Shown here: piece by piece, positions 1 to 12,314 of the stretch
Position numbering within the stretch: the stretch's first letter is position 1
Layout of the letters: every line of letters begins with the position of its first letter
DNA from: Punctularia strigosozonata HHB-11173 SS5
Taxonomy: Eukaryota; Basidiomycota; Agaricomycetes; Corticiales; Punctulariaceae
DNA length: 64,000 nt
Assembly: GCF_000264995.1 (NCBI RefSeq)
Contig: NW_006767433.1
Location: forward strand, 3,413,521 to 3,477,520
Reading direction: 5' to 3'
Position numbers and translations under genes: made by a program
Notes under the pieces: generated by a model
What the model was told of the DNA's origin: nothing
The model's database searches: none
Seen by the model: the letters and a program-made list of their open reading frames with translations, nothing else

Positions 1-404
1 CCAAGCTTTCTTTGGAGGCACGGTTAAGACATTTTGACCGATCTGCTTTCTGAAACATGCTAAGAATGTTGTCCACAGATGGGTGGACGTTACGAAAGCT
101 CCCTGGGTCAATCTCAGAGCCAGATCTAGAGCTCGGATTCTGCTTTTATATTCGGGAAACAGCTCCAGAGATCCGCACACACAGTCTGAGTGGAGAAACG
201 GTCAAGGCTGAACCAGCAGTGACTCATTGCTCAAACCGAGCCTCATTATGAGGCCTTAGCCCAGTTTGCTGACCGTCAATCACGTGACGTCATCTCACCC
301 TGATCGAAGATCCGACTCGAGGCAGTTCCTGCGCCTCCTCGACCCCGCACCTCCTTGGTCGCAACATAGCTCACACCAGTTCAGCCACGTCTATAGTCAT
401 TGCA
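1..404. promoter_or_regulatory. upstream region of the Snf1 gene, no gene seen
   Basis: No coding exon is recognisable here. The only sizeable open frame (57-251) has no family resemblance and ends before the Snf1 start. A palindromic cacgtgacgtca stretch near 282-293 contains both an E-box (CACGTG) and a CRE/ATF-like core (TGACGTCA), a plausible upstream control site about 115 bases before the start codon. That role is inferred from the motif only. Confidence 0.35.
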
Positions 405-2670
<2,266 letters not shown>

Positions 2671-2963
2671 CCGCGTTCATGCTGGGACAGTATGTATTCG
2701 TGTTTGCTTATCCGTGGTGTTGTGTATCATTTAAATGTATTGTCTTAGTGCCATCATGCTACCGCTGTACATTATATGCATCATTCACATTGCTTTCTCA
2801 TGTACATGTTGTGCAGCAACACGATTCGGAAGCAGCAGCAGTGCGCTCATGGTCACGGTCATGTGACTCGTGTCCGCGTGTAGCCTTCGAGGAGATCGTG
2901 AGGAGTCCATGCGTTTTCAGCGGTCTGAACTCGCCTCGTTCTCTTACAGCGATCCCCCTGGCA

Positions 2964-3892
2964 ATGCACAATCGTCGCGCGTCAACGCTTCGGAACTTTC
3001 CAAGACAATCTGGTGCTCACTCCTCAGATGAACTTGGACTCCTCAGGGAAACAACTGGAGAGACTCTCGAAGAGTCCTTGAGAAGACAACTGACGGAGAA
3101 AGATAGAGAAAACGACAGGGTACGCTGAGAATGACACGTTATCTCCGTCATGTGGGCTGAGTATCTCGTTACATGGGCGATGCTACAATAATTCAGCTCC
3201 GGACGCAGATACAAACTTTGCAAGTGCAGCTGTCACAAAGACCTGCCATGGAAACTATTCAGGAGATGGAGAAGGAATATAATAACTTGGAACTCTTACT
3301 CCAAGGCACCCAACGAGAGAATGAACGATGTATGGCAGAACTGGAAAGGTATGTATCATATTTTTTGATTCCCATACAGGAACACAAAGGTGCATGGATT
3401 ATTCGCAGAGGGAAGGCACGGGAGAAGATACTTGAACAAGCGCTCTCGAAGGTCGCAGGCGAGAACTGGCAGGTGCATTATTCAATGTTCCCATCCTGCT
3501 GGAAGGCGGTAGCCTTATCTCCTTTATTAGTCGTCACTTGATGTCTCTCCGGTAGGAACTTCGGCTTTTGCTGCTCGTTTACATCAACACGAGCGGTCCA
3601 ATTCGGGAAATACTTCCCTACCTATTCGATCTGCTTCGCCTGCCAAAGATAGCCCCGACATGGCGACAGATCCCGCTGAAGTTACGGCGCAAATTGAGCA
3701 GGTACGATGTTCGCAGCAGAAGTTGGGCTTGTTGTCATACCTGACGTATTGAATGCATAGGTTCGTATGCTAATTCTTGGTATGGAGCAGCGTCTCCAGA
3801 CACGGGAGGATATGCTTATCAGGAATATGGAACGGGCCGAAACAGAAGGAAGGAAGTTTGAGGAGCTCAAACGCGAGCTGCAAGCGCAGTGA
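2964..3892 (+). CDS. small coiled-coil protein of unknown function
   Basis: Function not recognised. Spliced exons give a polar, heptad-rich protein of roughly 230 residues. It begins MHNRRASTLRNFPRQ and continues through LLRETTGETLEESLRRQL. After a GT-AG intron (donor just after ENDR, near 3118) comes LRTQIQTLQVQLSQRPAMET with several more coiled-coil turns. A Ser/Pro/Asn-rich linker follows (RSASPAKDSPDMATDP), then a final coiled coil (EQVRMLILGMEQRLQTRED ... FEELKRELQAQ). There is no signal peptide or membrane segment. It lies about 290 bases downstream of Snf1 on the same strand with its own start. It looks like a structural or scaffold protein (cytoskeletal or spindle-associated types have this composition), but nothing assigns it. 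Frame continuity across four introns supports a real gene. Confidence 0.6.
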
Positions 3893-4122
3893 TCTGCTTC
3901 CCGTATATTGTTGATCATGTTCGCCCCCGTACCCACTGTCATTGTACCACTCCAATATCTGTACATGTAGTTCATTCATGCGGGTTGACTCGCCAGTTCC
4001 ATGTTCAATCAAATATGTATTGTAGCAAATGATTCTGAGGGGGTGGGTGCCCTAATACGGCAGCTGCGGCGCTGCGGCGTGGTCACGAACGCACACCTTA
4101 ACCTCGTCCTTCACCCTCGACG

Positions 4123-6093
4123 ATGACGAGGGCTCTGTTACTCTTACCGTTGCTTTCGGTCGGCATCCATGCCGTACCGACTGTTCCAGGCGAAGTACAA
4201 ACCGTCTTGAGTGACCTAGCCGCTTACTCCAACCTGGCTGCAAGCGTGTTTGGCAGTGTCGCAGACGGTATCGAGCACCTTGTCCACGACGCTCTCGATG
4301 GCGCCAAGGATTTCCTTGGAAAGGAGAAAGTCGGCATCTACGAATGGGCCTATGGCGCGGGAGGACAGTTCGTTCACCAGGATGGCATGACCTGTGCGTT
4401 GCACGGCACGAGAAGGAAGCGTGCTAGTCCGTTAATCCATCCCTATATTCCCGTAGATGAGCTTGTTGCCCACCCTGCTTTCGCGGAGCATTCTTTGCGG
4501 TTCACTGAGCCTGACATTTGCGACTCGACGGTGAAGCAGTACTCTGGGTACTTGGATATCACCGATGGAAAGCATCTATTCTTCTGGTATGCATCGAAGA
4601 CATGGAAGCAATCTTGTTATATCCTTATTGGCTCGTTATCGCAGGTTCTTCGAGGCCCGTAATAACCCGGGCGAGGGGCCTCTGATTCTTTGGTTGAACG
4701 GCGGTCCAGGTTAGTCCAACCGCTGGAATTGATATGGTTGTCTAACCTCTTTGCTCCAGGATGCAGCTCCTCCACAGGGCTGCTTTTCGAGTTGGGTCCT
4801 TGCAACATCGCTGACGAGGGCAAGAACACCACCTACAACGAGTTTGGGTGGAATACTCACGCCAACATTATCTTCCTTGACCAAGTAAGCCCGTCCTGCG
4901 CACAAATTCCTGGTTTTGACTGGTTTGCGCTAGCCTATCAACGTCGGATACTCGTATAGTGACGACGGTTCGACGGTGAACACCAGCCCGGTCGCCGGCA
5001 AGGACGTGTATGCGTTCCTTGAACTCTTCCTTGCTCGTTTCCCGAAGTACGCCTCCCTGCCCTTCCACATCGCCGCGGAGTCGTACGGGGGCACGTATGC
5101 GCCCAATATTGCGAGCGTCATCCACCAGGCCAACAAGGCGCTTGCTACCATGGGCACTCGCTCGCCGGTTCCTGGGGATATCCGAATCAACCTCGCTTCC
5201 GTCATCCTTGCTAATGGGTTGACCAACCCCCTGATACAGATGGCCAGTGTTCCGGATTATGCCTGCGAGGGCCCTTTCGCCATCTTCGAGCCTGACGGGC
5301 CCCAGTGCCAAAGCCTACGCAGCAAAGTTCCCACCTGCGAACGATTGATCCAGTCCTGCTATGATTACAATTCGCGATTCACCTGTGTACCCGCGGCGCT
5401 GTACTGCTGGAGTCAGTTGTTCGGACCCCTGCAACGTGAGTGAAGCTTTCCTCAGTGCTCTAAAGGAAGCTGAACGGCATTGTAGAGACTGGTCTGAATC
5501 TCTACGACGTACGCAAAAAATGCGATAAGTCGAAGGATGGTGATCTCTGCTATAAGGAGATGACCTGGATTGACACTTGGATGAATACCGATGCAAATAA
5601 ACGTGCACTGGGCGTGAACCCCGACCTCAAGTTCCAGTCTTGCAATATGGAAGTCAATCAAGCGTTCATGTTCCAGGGCGATGGGATGCATAACAGCGCT
5701 GACCTCCTCCCCGAACTCGTAAACGATGGCATTCGTCTCCTTGTGTATGCTGGCAATGCAGACGCCATGTGCAATTTCATGGTAATGTCACCGCTCATCA
5801 ATGGCCCCACCTGATGCTGAATAACTCGCCTGCAGGGTAATGAACGCTGGGTGTCACAGCTCGACACGGAATTTCATGAAGAGTTCTTGGGTGCGCAATC
5901 CCTTCCCTGGGTCACCGAGAAGTCTGGTCAGCTGGCGGGAGCTGTCCGCAGTGCCGGAGGCAAAGGATACACAGCTGGAAATGTGACTTTCCTAAACGTG
6001 TATGATGCCGGCCACATGGTCCCTTACGATCAGAGTGAAGCCGCTTTGGACATGATCACTCGCTGGTTGAAGGACGTCCCACTCTCACTTTGA
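4123..6093 (+). CDS. secreted/vacuolar serine carboxypeptidase, peptidase family S10
   Basis: A carboxypeptidase Y-type exopeptidase that removes C-terminal residues from peptides in the vacuole or secreted space. About 575 residues over about six exons. A hydrophobic signal peptide (MTRALLLLPLLSVGIHAV) is followed by a propeptide of about 100 residues and by the substrate-site motif LILWLNGGPGCSS. The catalytic serine is in FHIAAESYGGTYAP, the aspartate in LLVYAGNADAMCNF and the histidine in VYDAGHMVPYDQ, so the triad is complete. Many cysteines suit the disulfide-rich fold. Introns are short GT-AG, for example one that splits GG/PGCSSS. The start is the ATG that opens the signal peptide. 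Vacuolar versus extracellular location cannot be told from the sequence. Confidence 0.95.
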
Positions 6094-6311
6094 GTGAAGC
6101 CAAGTTATACTGTGTCAATGTAGATGATCTGTACAGTCGCATGAATATGTGATGCGACCTTAATTGAATCGGCATGGAGATCGGGAAAAAAAGATACGGC
6201 CCGATTATTCAGTCGCCTATCCGCGACTTGTTATGGTGCTCAGATGTAACAAGCATAACGAGGAGAGTTTTCTTCCCAACCGACTGGAAAGTACGTCAGA
6301 AAGGGGCGATT

Positions 6312-8679
6312 CTATGAGCGTATCGACGCACCGCAATGCCAGCAATCGAGTATGTGATCGGGGTCGCTGAAAACACGATAAACAACCATGACTTGTACTG
6401 AGGCAAGATACAAAAGAGACGTACTATGTCTTCTTGATTTCCAATAGTTTCTCGTAGTTGGAGCCCCAGAAAGCCTCTGATTTGGATACTTATCGATACC
6501 ATGACGAATCGGTTGGGAGGTAGGTTAACGCACTTTGCCAATTGGGCTCATGAACGTCCGCCTCGCTCTGGAAGGATGTCATAAATATCTGATGACGAAC
6601 GAGACACTATGGTTTACTGACCACATAGGCTGCATCGGGTGTGATGGCCCTTAGAGGCGCAATGGCACGACTCACGGTATCATATTTCTCCTTCTTTTCT
6701 GCCAGGGTCGAGTTAAAATTGAAGTCGGCCGTGACCACGGTATGGTACAGGGACGTCCTCCATGCTGGGTGAACGCTCGTAGCACCCTCTTCATGGGCGA
6801 AGGATGCAGGTGGGGTCGCGAGTATGAACCCACCGGGGGCCGTACTGTATGCCTCCAGAAGGGCGTTCAACAGTGTCTCACGCGAGGCGGCGGATGCGAA
6901 GTTATCGCGCGGTATGAGTCGCGAAGCCACTGTTTGGGGAGCACCTGTCTCCTGAAATGTTCTTTGTTAGACTATGGTCGTCATCTTGTGAGCGAAACGA
7001 ACCGCTGGATGAGGTGCAAGGAATGCAGCGAACAAATCGTGCCACTTGGGGAATTCAAATTGTTTGACGAACGCTTGCGGCACGTTCTCCTTCGCGAGCT
7101 TGTCACCGAAGCTGAGCACGGGTGCCATTGCCTCCTTTGCGGCGTTCGCGTCGAGCTTGGGCGTCAGGTACAAGAGCATGGATTTATAGATGTAGCCCCC
7201 GTATCCTTTCTCGGCCCACTGCACAGCGTTGTCGAGTGCAATGGACCATAAATCCCGGGTGTAGGCATCGGGTTGGGTTGTATTGGATGCCCAAGAAAGG
7301 AGTGTGACTTGCAGGTTTAGAACCGGTTGGACTTTCTGGGTAGCCTCCATGACGACACCGAATGTGCCACCTCCACCTAACACATTTGCATGATGAGTAT
7401 ATAGCTCACATGTGCAATCGTAACTGAAGAATCATTACCGCCCCTAAGAGCCCAGAAAAGATCTTGATTTTGACAGGCATTCGCAGTCAGGTATTCGCCG
7501 GTGGGGGTGACGATCTTAAACTGGAGCTGAAAATTGTTCCGTCTGTCATTGCCCTCGTCAGGAATATCAGCTAAAAGGCGTACAGCGTTGTCTGCACCCA
7601 TTCCGTAGTTTATTGACAGCGCTGAATGGCCACCTCCCTATGGAGTCTTCAGTAACCAACATCAGCGATGCGCGGCGACTCCAACCTGCAGCCACCCTCC
7701 AGAAGCCCCAACGGAAGCATCCGTTCCTGTGAGACGCGACATTCTATTTAGTTGCTGGTCCACGGCTATCTGACACAGAACGAACCCCCAACAATCGTGA
7801 CGTTGTGAGCATCGGCGAAAGCGTACACTTCCTTCCACAAAACACCACCCTGTTGCGGTCAGCTTCTGCATGAAAATACGGCGAGCAAGTATATGAAGGC
7901 GTACCCCGGAGGTGATAGCTATCGCTCCTTCGCCGCTGCACCCGTCTGCGACGAAGTCGGGGTGAAACATCAGCGCCTTCAGTTTATTAACCTGCACGAT
8001 ACATTAGCTCTGCACGCGTTTGCTAAGGGCATACATACGGAGATTCCCAATGACTCTGGTGCGGAACTCCGGCCCTTATAGTCGTGCTAATTTGACGTCA
8101 ATACACGCAACCACACAACCGTATGAAGGGACGCGACTTGCTCCGGTATTCCGAATGGCAATCGGTAAGTCCAGGGCCTTCGCGAAAGAGAACGCGTATT
8201 GCACGTCTTCTGGCTTCTCAACATCAACCTATACATGACACGCGTAAGAGCAATGGCGCAACGAGAAAACTCTGAGGAAGACCTACATAAGCCCTAGATA
8301 TGCTACCATACTCGCATCGGTAAGGAACGGCGGTCGCTTTGTCATTTGAAGGGTTCGTCCAATCTAGGATGCACTGTTCGCCCGTCGCCTGACATCCTTC
8401 CCATTGGGTATTGGACAAAGCACCCAGAGACGCAGCCCTGACAACTCCATCGAGATAGTTTTCCTTGACAAACTCGCACGCGGAAGAATTCACGGTTTGC
8501 TGTATTCCGTCGACTTCGGAGAAGCACGGGGCGGCCCACGGCTGTGTCGTGGTCAAGCGTCCTTCGACTTGGTCATAGAGCAGCGACCATTGCTCCGGGG
8601 TTACTGCTGAGATGGGCGAACCGGACAAGGGCCCCTGGGCGAACGGGCCTACCGAGAAGGGAAACTGGGCCAAGGACAT
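6312..8679 (-). CDS. FAD-linked oxidoreductase, Berberine-bridge-enzyme/glucooligosaccharide-oxidase type
   Basis: A flavoprotein oxidase of the PCMH-type FAD family, whose fungal members oxidise sugars or secondary metabolites. It begins MSLAQFPFSVGPFAQG and has the N-terminal substrate segment (QWSLLYDQVEGRL). The PCMH core follows: VEKPEDVQYAFSFAKALDLP, IRNTG joined to HDYKGRSSAP (conserved flavin-binding histidine), VGASGGWLQGGGHSALS, ALRGG and GGTFGVVMEATQKV. The BBE C-terminal domain has SEADVHEPNWQSA, AFWGSNYEKLLEIKKT and a DPDHILDCWHCG end. About nine exons. The second covalent cysteine of bicovalent members seems replaced by alanine (DASVGA), suggesting a single covalent histidine link. 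No signal peptide is visible at this start, although relatives are often secreted, so a missed upstream exon is possible. It is divergent from the siroheme gene at 9195. Confidence 0.88.
8087..8141 (-). other. GC-AG intron in the FAD-linked oxidase
   Basis: On the minus strand the exon ends ..AATACCGGA and the next bases are gcaagt, the classic donor of GC-AG introns. The 55-base intron ends ..attag before CACGACTATAAG. This splice restores the invariant IRNTG-HDYKG motif; no GT donor nearby does. Confidence 0.7.
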
Positions 8680-9194
8680 TCGGTTGTGGGTGGGCCCGGA
8701 GGAAAAAAGCTGGTAGGAGATGTGGTCGAAGAGCTTGGAGGATTTATACGATGGGGCACACTGCCGAGCATAGCTTGCGCCTTACGGGCACGGATGGCCC
8801 GAGGGGATCTTGATGATCTGCCTCTCACGGAGGATTAATTCGGGGTAAAGTCCCGCTGCAGTTTCAGGGCGCGGTTGTGGCGGTGCCTCCGATCTCGATG
8901 GAACTGCACTCTATGACTTGCCAACGGTCTGCCGCGCGCGGAGCTCGAGCATATCCATCATCATCTACGACCATGATATCGTCCACCCAGGTTCCCGAAC
9001 CTGCAACGACGGCTGGTCGCGATCAAAGATCGCTTCGATTCGATGCTAAGCTCCGCGCAGCCCTTGCAAAATTTGCGCGGAGTTTCAACTGAACCCCCAC
9101 TCCGTACGGTCCAATTGCTCATCGTGGCGAACGCTTCACCGGCAACTCTATAAGTAAAGATGCCAGCAAGTTCCGTTATCGTTTCTCCCCGACG
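8680..9194. promoter_or_regulatory. shared upstream region of the FAD oxidase (-) and siroheme gene (+)
   Basis: A gene-free divergent spacer of about 515 bases between two start codons. It may also contain an upstream leader exon of the oxidase that I could not identify. No clear TATA element is seen on either strand. A ctataagtaaag stretch at about 9147-9158 could serve the plus-strand gene. Confidence 0.4.
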
Positions 9195-11090
9195 ATGCAG
9201 GCTATGGACGCGGGACGCCGTACGACGCCCTTTCCTGCCCCAACACCCGGCGCTTCTCTGCTGCTGTCCTTTCGTTTGACTCGAAAGACGGTTGTCATCG
9301 TCGGATGCAACACTCTTGCCGCCTCCCGAGTGTTCGCCGCACTCGAAGCAGACGCAAACGTCGTCGTCGTTACCCTCAGAGGCGCAAACGCCGTCTGCGA
9401 TGAAATCCGATGGCGAGCGCAAGCGGGACAGCTCACCCTCCTGCACGCGGACTCCTCGGAGACGGAGGACGCCTCGACGCTGGAACGGCTTCTCGATACG
9501 GTACAGGCTCGACCCAGCCTCATCTGCATCACAGACACTCTCCACGGCGCGGACTCCGGCGTACGACTGTCCCGCATCTCTGCAACGGCCATTCGAACAA
9601 TGTGTGAGTCTAGGCGCATACCCTTGAACGTCGCAGATATGCCAGACCTCTGTGACTTTACGTTCAACTCGACGCATCGTTTCGTGGACCCGGCTACGAA
9701 CGAGCCAACCTCGCTACAACTCGGTGTGACGACCAATGGGCAGGGGTGCCGACTTGCAAGCAGGATCAGGAGGGACATAGTCAGCACGCTACCCCGGGAA
9801 ATCGGAGCCGCAGTCAGGAAGGTGGGACAGCTGCGGAAGCTCGGCAAAGGGCAGTCTACCGCCATCGAAGATGCTATCATCGACGTCACAACCGCCGAAG
9901 ATGACGGAGAAGCGACACCCAACTCTCCTGTACCCCAGCGCTCTCCGTTCGCCATGGAGGATGAAGAGGAAGCCATGCGGAGGCGAATGCGTTGGGTAGC
10001 TCAAGTCAGCGAGTACTGGCCTTACACGCAGATCGCTGCGCTTTCCCATAGCAATATGGCATCCATCCTTGACGGAGACGTTCACACACTGAACCCGGTC
10101 ATACCGAGCGCTGCTCCGGCCAGCGTACATTCGTTCAGCGCCGCGACGCTACCGGGAAAGATCTTCCTGGTCGGCTCGGGACCGGGGCATCCCGCTCTAT
10201 TGACGTTGGCTACCCATGCCGCGCTCACGAAACACGCCCAGCTGGTTCTCTCCGACAAGCTCGTACCCGCTGCGGTGCTTGCGCTGATCCCGAGTCATGT
10301 GGAAATCAGGATTGCGCGTAAATTTCCCGGAAATGCAGAAGGCGCGCAGCAGGAAATGATGGAGGCCGCCGTGGAAGCAGCTTGTCGTGGTCTGAACGTC
10401 GTCCGGGTATGCCATGGCCAGTGTGGTCGAAGTCCTAACAAACTAATACCAGGTCATTTGAAGCTGAAGCAGGGTGACCCGATGATATACGGCCGCGCAG
10501 GCGAAGAGATCATCTATTTCAGGTCCAAAGGCATAGAACCTATCGTTGTACCAGGTGTAACTTCGGCCATTGCTGGACCCACCTTCGCGGGCATACCCGT
10601 TACGCAGCGTGGCGCAGCAGAAAACGTGATCGTGACGACAGGCGTCGGACGCCAGGGCAAGGACGTGCGGATACCTGGTTATGAGCGCGGCAGGACTGTG
10701 GTCATGTTGATGGGCGTTGCGCGGCTTCCAAGCGTTGTCGATGCGATGCTGCGGACGGGGAATGAGAACGGGAGGCGAAGCGGCACCGCGTTTCCACCGC
10801 ATACGCCTGTGGCGATCATAGAGAGGGCGTCAATGCCAGACCAACGAGTGACATACTCGACACTGGCGGATATCGTGCAAGCGATGACGAGCATTGGGGA
10901 GCAAAGACCGCCGGGCATGATTGTGGTAGGTTGGGCGGTGCTTACTCTCGGAAGCAGGGGTGGTGAAGGAGACACCACTATTCTGGATGATCCAACAGGC
11001 AACGACGATGAAGAGAGGATTAAACTATGGCTGGGAACAAGCCGCTGGAGGGTCTCGGAGGGCATCGATGACCGGTGGACGGAGCTTTGA
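9195..11090 (+). CDS. MET1: uroporphyrinogen-III C-methyltransferase with Met8-like N-terminal domain (siroheme synthesis)
   Basis: Methylates uroporphyrinogen III to precorrin-2, the first step to siroheme, the cofactor of sulfite and nitrite reductases. The N-terminal half (about residues 30-215) resembles Met8/CysG: an NAD-fold strand (KTVVIVGCNTLAASR), PLNVADMPDLCDFTF and LQLGVTTNGQGCRLASRIR. The C-terminal half is an SAM-dependent tetrapyrrole methylase: FLVGSGPGHPALLTLA, DKLVPAAVLALIP, LKQGDPMIYGRAGEE, VVPGVTSAIAGPTFAGIPVT and RTVVMLMGVARL. The long frame is unbroken, but bases 10407-10463 behave as a 57-base intron without stops; removing it gives NVVR-LKQGDP as in the family (612 residues instead of 631). 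The Rossmann glycines of the N-terminal domain are degenerate, so a separate dehydrogenase/ferrochelatase may be needed. Start: first ATG of the frame. Confidence 0.92.
   Translation: MQAMDAGRRTTPFPAPTPGASLLLSFRLTRKTVVIVGCNTLAASRVFAALEADANVVVVTLRGANAVCDEIRWRAQAGQLTLLHADSSETEDASTLERLLDTVQARPSLICITDTLHGADSGVRLSRISATAIRTMCESRRIPLNVADMPDLCDFTFNSTHRFVDPATNEPTSLQLGVTTNGQGCRLASRIRRDIVSTLPREIGAAVRKVGQLRKLGKGQSTAIEDAIIDVTTAEDDGEATPNSPVPQRSPFAMEDEEEAMRRRMRWVAQVSEYWPYTQIAALSHSNMASILDGDVHTLNPVIPSAAPASVHSFSAATLPGKIFLVGSGPGHPALLTLATHAALTKHAQLVLSDKLVPAAVLALIPSHVEIRIARKFPGNAEGAQQEMMEAAVEAACRGLNVVRVCHGQCGRSPNKLIPGHLKLKQGDPMIYGRAGEEIIYFRSKGIEPIVVPGVTSAIAGPTFAGIPVTQRGAAENVIVTTGVGRQGKDVRIPGYERGRTVVMLMGVARLPSVVDAMLRTGNENGRRSGTAFPPHTPVAIIERASMPDQRVTYSTLADIVQAMTSIGEQRPPGMIVVGWAVLTLGSRGGEGDTTILDDPTGNDDEERIKLWLGTSRWRVSEGIDDRWTEL
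10407..10463 (+). other. in-frame, stop-free 57-base intron in the siroheme gene
   Basis: The donor gtatgc directly follows AACGTCGTCCGG and the acceptor ag precedes CTGAAGCAGGGTGAC. A branch-like aacaaactaat lies inside. Splicing restores the conserved RLKQGDP; retention would add 19 residues (reading VCHGQCGRSPNKLIPGHLK) before the methylase motif. Confidence 0.75.
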
Positions 11091-11436
11091 CATAGGCTTA
11101 ACCTGCAGAGGTATCCACGACACACCTCCCAATATTTGATTACTGACTCCCTCATAGAAGGGCTGCTGGTGCAACATGATCGTCCAAGGACGAACCCTTT
11201 CCCAATGCCCATGCATGTATCGGCGATATACCTATGGCACTGGCGGCTCAAGTCGTGGATCAGCCTACACTGCAGGAAACAGGCTGAATCTGGTAAGAAA
11301 TAATTGGCAAAATGATTCAGAAAAGCTATGAGCTAAGTTGATCCACATGATGTCAAACTTACTGCAAAGAGTGCTGGCCCGTGGACATTCCTATTGCAAC
11401 TCGAGGGACGCGAACGGAGTGCGTTCGCCATATTTG

Positions 11437-11470
11437 CCCCCCGCCCCGCCCCCCCCCCCCCCGCCGCGGG
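11437..11470. repeat. C-rich tract with a 14-base C homopolymer
   Basis: Runs of 6 C, 4 C and an uninterrupted 14 C (11449-11462), then CCGCCGCGGGGC. The minus strand has several adjacent G runs and could form a G-quadruplex; that is inference from composition. Confidence 0.85.
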
Positions 11471-11887
11471 GCAAAACCAGGATGCATCACGGCGCGACCG
11501 GCCGAGTTCGCATGCCGCGTTGATGGGTCTTGTGCGTAGCACAGCGGGAAATCCCTGGAATCTGGGGAAAACATATAACAAAACTATTGTATAATAACTA
11601 TGGTTGTTACTGACATATTTTTAGCCAAGCTATTACTCTGAAGTTATGACAGATTTATCTCAAGGATGCAGATATATGTCAAAAATATGACTACTCTCCC
11701 GGTATACTTGACATGGCAATGCTACCGGAGCGCAGGATCGGTGTGCAAGTTACACATTGTAAATCCCATACAGTGTAGTAGCTATTCACACATGCACTGA
11801 TTGTGGATGTGCACCTGGACAGGTTAGTAGTACTAGTAATGCTCAAGCAAACGCCAGTGACCTACACGTGCCTCCTTCACGGAGACG

Positions 11888-11904
11888 GATGATGATGATG
11901 ATGA
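11888..11904 (+). repeat. (GAT)n microsatellite
   Basis: Five and two-thirds tandem GAT units in a non-coding region. Confidence 0.85.
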
Positions 11905-12251
11905 ATTCTTTTGGCCAGTTACGCTACAATTAAGAGCAGAGCCTGGGTCGGACCGCACGGACCGCCCTCTTCCGCGTCTTACTCTGACCTGACCCGTCTC
12001 ATTGCTTGCTCTTCAAATTGAGATGCAGCTCACCCCTTGGATCGAATCAGGAGACCGGCTCGTGTGCGGTTTGTCCGCCTTATGCTTCCCGGCGCGTTCT
12101 TCCGCCAAGTTCTCGGAGTCAATATATCGCGTCCTCGTGTGCACTTCTCGATTCACGCCTTGCCTGAAATACCAGGTGAACACTCGCACATGTGATGCTA
12201 CCTCCGTTCCGCGCCTCGCAGGGCTACGGACGATCAACGTTCCTGAAGTCC

Positions 12252-12258
12252 TATAAAT
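12252..12258 (+). promoter_or_regulatory. TATA box of the GH28 pectinase gene
   Basis: TATAAAT lies 57 bases before the start codon at 12315, a normal position for a strongly regulated secreted-enzyme gene with a short leader. Confidence 0.6.
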
Positions 12259-12314
12259 CCCTGCACAATCCCCTCCGCCACTTACCAGGCCACTTGGCAG
12301 GCGTTTTGTGCACT

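Larger units (their letters stand above)
11091..12314. other. gene-free region with poly-C tract and GAT repeat
   Basis: No exon with family resemblance on either strand over 1.2 kb. It holds the 3' end region of the siroheme gene, a C-rich tract at 11437-11470, a (GAT)n microsatellite at 11888-11904 and the promoter of the GH28 gene. Bases from about 11580 to 11780 are AT-richer than the surroundings. Confidence 0.5.

Noticed and set aside
9176-9976. 266-codon open frame on the minus strand
   Set aside because: Serine-rich antisense shadow of the siroheme gene.
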